This document shows positions 61,370-64,000 of a DNA stretch of 64,000 bases, piece by piece. The position numbers were made by a program, and so were the translations under genes. Where the stretch lies: contig NZ_KB900536.1 of assembly GCF_000378965.1 (NCBI RefSeq), forward strand, positions 1,976,052-2,040,051, read 5' to 3'. Origin of the DNA: Thioalkalivibrio thiocyanodenitrificans ARhD 1 (GTDB taxonomy: Bacteria; Pseudomonadota; Gammaproteobacteria; Ectothiorhodospirales; Ectothiorhodospiraceae). The number at the start of each line of letters is the position of its first letter. Positions within the stretch are counted from its first letter, which is position 1. A model generated the notes under the pieces. It saw only the letters and a list, made by a program, of their open reading frames with translations, was not told the origin of the DNA and did not search any database.

Positions 61370-62035
61370 ATGCCCCAACCCCATAACGCCGCCCGGCCAC
61401 CCCCGCATGCCCTGCTGCTGGTGGCGCCCGGATGCCCGCACTGCGCCACCGTACTCGACGGGCTGGCGGCCCTGGTCAAGGAGGGGACGCTGGGACGCGT
61501 GGAAGTGGTGAACATCGCGGTCGAACCCGAGGCGGCCCGTGAACTGAATGTGCGTTCCGTGCCGTGGACGCGGATCGGCCCGTTCGAGCTTGCCGGCCTG
61601 CACAGCCCGGAGGAGCTCCGGCACTGGTCGGCGCTGGCCGGGCGCGATGAGGGCATGACCGAGTACCTGGCGGATCTTCTGGCCACCGGGCGGCGAGCCC
61701 AGGTGGCCGGGCGCGTCAGGCGGGAACCGGGCCTCATCGCACGCCTCGCGGACCTTATCGGCGACAGCGATAGCGAACTGAGCGTGCGCATCGGCGTGAT
61801 GGCGACCCTGGAAGAGCTGCAGGACGAGGGCCTGCTCACGGGGCAGGCCACCTGGTTCATGCCGCTGACCGGACATGCCGACCCCCGCGTGCGCGCCGAC
61901 GCCTGTCACGCACTCACGCTGACCGGCGGCGCCGAGGCCCTGGACACCCTGCGGCGCTGCGCCGACGATCCGGACCCGGTGGTCCGTGAAACCGCGGCCG
62001 ACGGCATCGATCTGCTGAGCCGGACAAAAACTTAA
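61370..62035 (+). CDS. Thioredoxin-like protein fused to HEAT repeats
   Basis: A 221-residue cytoplasmic protein. The N-terminal part is a short thioredoxin-like domain with a redox CPHC motif (LLVAPGCPHCATVLDGLAAL) and cis-proline region SVPWTRIGPFEL. The C-terminal part has two HEAT-like helical repeats (LTGHADPRVRADACHALTLT; ADDPDPVVRETAADGIDLL). The start at 61370 has GGAG six bases upstream. Role unknown; HEAT-thioredoxin fusions are known but uncharacterised to my knowledge. Its TAA is in a heptamer repeat. Confidence 0.85.
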   Translation: MPQPHNAARPPPHALLLVAPGCPHCATVLDGLAALVKEGTLGRVEVVNIAVEPEAARELNVRSVPWTRIGPFELAGLHSPEELRHWSALAGRDEGMTEYLADLLATGRRAQVAGRVRREPGLIARLADLIGDSDSELSVRIGVMATLEELQDEGLLTGQATWFMPLTGHADPRVRADACHALTLTGGAEALDTLRRCADDPDPVVRETAADGIDLLSRTKT

Positions 62036-62165
62036 GAAGTGGGAAGGGAGAATTGGGAAGCGGGAACCGGCCCCGCTCTTTCGTACCTCCCGATTCACGC
62101 TTCACACCTCACACTTCGCCCTACATTTCCCACTTCGCACTTCGCACTTCGCACTTCGCACTTCA
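62034..62165. repeat. Heptamer-repeat hairpin, HEAT protein/kinase-like gene (GAAGTGN type)
   Basis: The left arm (62034-62066) reads AAGAAGTGGGAAGGGAGAAT and on; the right arm (about 62087-62165) is longer and ends in four perfect tandem GCACTTC units. Pairing is possible in several registers. Stop codons of both convergent genes fall in the arms. Perfect right-arm tandem copies suggest recent expansion. Confidence 0.85.
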
Positions 62166-62897
62166 ACCCCATTCCATCGTCTCCAGGTATTCCTTCAGCT
62201 GCCCCGCCGTACGGAATTTCCTGAGGATCAGCGTGCGCTTCAGCCCGCAGCAGATGGCCTTCACTTCCGGGGGCAGCCTGGCGTAGCGGGCAGCGCCGCC
62301 CAGGGATTCATGGAAGATGTGAATGAGGTTGACCACATCGTCGTGGATGTTCTCGGCACGCGGGCGGCCCCAGTGAAACAGGTCCAGCAGGCGCAACTCG
62401 AAACCCAGCCCGTAGCGGCTCACGATCACGTTGTCGGTATGCAGGTCACCGTGATAATCGCCCATCTGGTGAATGCACTCGATACCCCGGGCCAGGGCGT
62501 GCAGCAGGTGCAGTGCCGGGAACGGGGAGAGTCTGCGCCCCTTCTGGCGGCGGATGAACGCCGAGAGCAGCTCGCCTTCCACGAACTCCGACACCAGGAA
62601 CGTGACAGGCATACCCTCGAGGATCACCCGCTCCTGGGTGAAGTACTGGATCACGATGGGGCACTGGCGCAGCTTGTGCAGCTTGCGGGCGTAGAAGATT
62701 GCCGCCCGGTCCCGGGGGTTGCGCCGGGGAAAGAAGAACTTGGCGGTGCGCTCGATGCCGGTGGCCAGCTCGCGCACCCGGTAGACCTCCCCTTCCCAGC
62801 CGGCGCCCAGGTAGTCCATGACGACGTACTTGCCCAGCAGGCGCCGGCCCGGCTCCAGGGCAAAACCATCGATGTGCCTCGACTTGGCCAGACGCAC
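62163..62897 (-). CDS. Small protein-kinase-like protein
   Basis: A 244-residue single-domain kinase. The glycine-rich loop is DYLGAGWEGEVYRV, the ATP lysine TAKFFF, the catalytic loop YHGDLHTDNVIV with the expected HxD and N, and the metal-binding site LRLLDLFHWG (DLF in place of DFG). I place the start at the GTG at 62897 (VRLAKSRHIDGFALEPG), with GGGAG about ten bases upstream; extension to 63101 would overlap the divergent gene. Substrate unknown. Perhaps a Bud32/RIO-like or stress-linked kinase, but no firm assignment. Confidence 0.8.
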   Translation of the reverse strand: MRLAKSRHIDGFALEPGRRLLGKYVVMDYLGAGWEGEVYRVRELATGIERTAKFFFPRRNPRDRAAIFYARKLHKLRQCPIVIQYFTQERVILEGMPVTFLVSEFVEGELLSAFIRRQKGRRLSPFPALHLLHALARGIECIHQMGDYHGDLHTDNVIVSRYGLGFELRLLDLFHWGRPRAENIHDDVVNLIHIFHESLGGAARYARLPPEVKAICCGLKRTLILRKFRTAGQLKEYLETMEWG

Positions 62898-63072
62898 CTC
62901 CTGCCGGCTCCCGCCCCATGAACAATGGTGCTGTGGGAAACTGGGAACTATACACTCCGGAAAACGCTGATCAAGCACATGCGGGTCGACTGAGATTGCC
63001 CGGCAATTCCTCGGCAGACCCGCGAGATAAATGAGAGGATATCGGCAGCACACCCGCATCGAGGAGGCATTC

Positions 63073-63858
63073 ATGGACAAGGTCTTCAATACCTCACCCA
63101 ACCTTCATATACCCACCCTGTACCGGGTGGAGCCGGACCGGCCCTACCAGTGGCTGGCACGGGGTTGGAAAGACATCAAGCGCACACCGGTGCTGAGTCT
63201 CGGGTATGGCCTCTTCTTCACCCTGGTGGGCTATGCCCTGATGCTCGGCGCATGGAACGAGCCCTGGCTGGTACTCATGTTCCTGGCCGGCTTCCTGCTG
63301 GTGGGCCCGCTCTCCGCCCTGGGGCTCTACGAGATCAGCCGACGCCAGGAGCGCGGGGAACCGGTCACCCTGAGGGACACCCTCACGTCCTGGCGCCGGA
63401 ATCCCCTGGGGATCTCCCTGTACACGGTGTTCCTGGGTCTGATCATGATCGCCTGGATTCGTTTCACGAGCCTTATGATCGCCCTGTTCTTCCAGGCGGT
63501 CCCGGACAAGCTGCAGGAGAGCTGGCTGGCCCTGTTCACCACCGAGCAGGGCTTCGGCTTCTTCCTGGTATTCAGCGTCAGCGGCGGGCTGGCGGCCCTG
63601 GTGGTGTTCATCACCGGCGTCGTTACCCTGCCCATGATGAAGGAACGCCGGCAGGACGTGATCACCTGCGTGGTCACCAGCGTAAGAGTCGTTCAGCATA
63701 ACCCCGCCCCGATGCTCCTCTGGGCGCTGATGCTGGTCACGCTGATCGGCCTTGGGTTCGCCACCTTCATGCTGGGCCTGATCGTGATCCTGCCCCTGCT
63801 GGGCCATGCCACGTGGCACGCCTACCGGGACCTGGTGGACCGGGAGGTCGTCGCCTGA
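63073..63858 (+). CDS. DUF2189 integral membrane protein
   Basis: A 261-residue protein with six hydrophobic helices. After a soluble N-terminus (YQWLARGWKDIKRTPVLSLG, the family hallmark) come helices around residues 36-80, 115-145, 165-195 and 215-250. DUF2189 members are sometimes mislabelled as oxidase subunits; no haem or copper ligands are present. The start at 63073 has GAGGAGG five bases upstream. Divergent from the kinase-like gene. Function unknown. Confidence 0.88.
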   Translation: MDKVFNTSPNLHIPTLYRVEPDRPYQWLARGWKDIKRTPVLSLGYGLFFTLVGYALMLGAWNEPWLVLMFLAGFLLVGPLSALGLYEISRRQERGEPVTLRDTLTSWRRNPLGISLYTVFLGLIMIAWIRFTSLMIALFFQAVPDKLQESWLALFTTEQGFGFFLVFSVSGGLAALVVFITGVVTLPMMKERRQDVITCVVTSVRVVQHNPAPMLLWALMLVTLIGLGFATFMLGLIVILPLLGHATWHAYRDLVDREVVA

Positions 63859-64000
63859 CGCGGGCGGCCGTGGCTACCGTTCGAACCCCGGAAGCACGGC
63901 GCGGCCAAGGCACCTGCCCGGGGCAGTGCAGGCTTCTCCCCAAAAGCCTGATGACCATCCTCGGCCTTTGGCAACGAACGGAGCGCTGTGCTATACAAGA
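63859..64000. other. Trailing intergenic sequence
   Basis: The last 142 bases after the DUF2189 gene carry no recognisable gene start, hairpin or RNA. Confidence 0.5.

Noticed and set aside
62898-63101. Longer start for the kinase-like gene
   Set aside because: The extension would overlap the ribosome site and start of the divergent DUF2189 gene, and its sequence does not resemble a kinase N-terminus.

Overview
The window reads as ordinary chromosome of a GC-rich gammaproteobacterium. The evidence is the order plsY-tsaD-rpsU-yqeY, dnaG-rpoD-tRNA-Ile(CAU), mrcA<>pilMNOPQ-aroKB-damX-gltB, an aa3-type oxidase operon with ctaG, and a system I cytochrome c maturation operon. Multihaem cytochromes and a cyanate operon suggest an Ectothiorhodospiraceae/Thiohalobacter-like sulfur or metal chemolithotroph; that placement is inference.

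Layout. 0-4.5 kb (minus): aa3 oxidase operon, DUF2244 gene-ctaC-ctaD-40-aa membrane protein-ctaG-coxC (coxC cut by the window edge). 4.8-6.4 kb (minus): bioH-bioC. 6.5-9.2 kb: plsY, tsaD, rpsU, yqeY. 9.3-11.9 kb: gltD-hemE. 12-31.4 kb: mrcA and a small unknown on the minus strand, divergent from pilMNOPQ, a lipoprotein gene, aroK, aroB, dgt, a DamX-like gene and gltB. 31.5-35.3 kb: dnaG, rpoD, tRNA-Ile. 35.8-38.8 kb: an exported unknown, a NarL/LuxR-type regulator and an HtrA protease. 39.1-46.1 kb (minus): an extracellular-electron-transfer operon, cymA-EB_dh-type cytochrome-mtrA-mtrB-(39-aa ORF)-mtrC. 46.4-50.1 kb: a membrane-anchored protein with a possible thioredoxin-like fold but no cysteines, and a histidine kinase plus NtrC-type sigma-54 activator. 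50.2-57.0 kb (minus): complete ccmABCDEFGHI. 57.6-61.2 kb: cyanate ABC transporter plus cyanase. 61.4-63.9 kb: thioredoxin-HEAT protein, small protein-kinase-like gene, DUF2189 membrane protein.

How it fits together. The mtr operon specifies a quinol-to-surface conduit: CymA (4 haems), a soluble haem protein, MtrA (10), the MtrB barrel and the MtrC lipoprotein (10). The haem-loading machinery lies beside it. A sigma-54 promoter with exact consensus spacing lies upstream of cymA, and a sigma-54 activator/kinase pair is encoded at the tail of the ccm gene run, so the neighbourhood looks like one regulated EET unit.

The main unexplained signal is a family of intergenic hairpins. Their arms are tandem degenerate heptamers (GAAGTGN, CAAGTNN, NNNCAAG or GTGAGGC) or nonamers (TCACAGAGG). 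They sit at gene ends at about 7.1, 10.7, 11.9, 22.6, 23.9, 26.6, 31.4, 35.2 and 62.0 kb. Arms are nearly complementary within a locus although the sequence differs between loci, and stop codons of flanking genes often lie inside the arms. None is visible from 35.3 to 62.0 kb. A second large-scale oddity is that the mrcA-pil-aro-gltB/gltD-hemE block appears circularly permuted and inserted between yqeY and dnaG.
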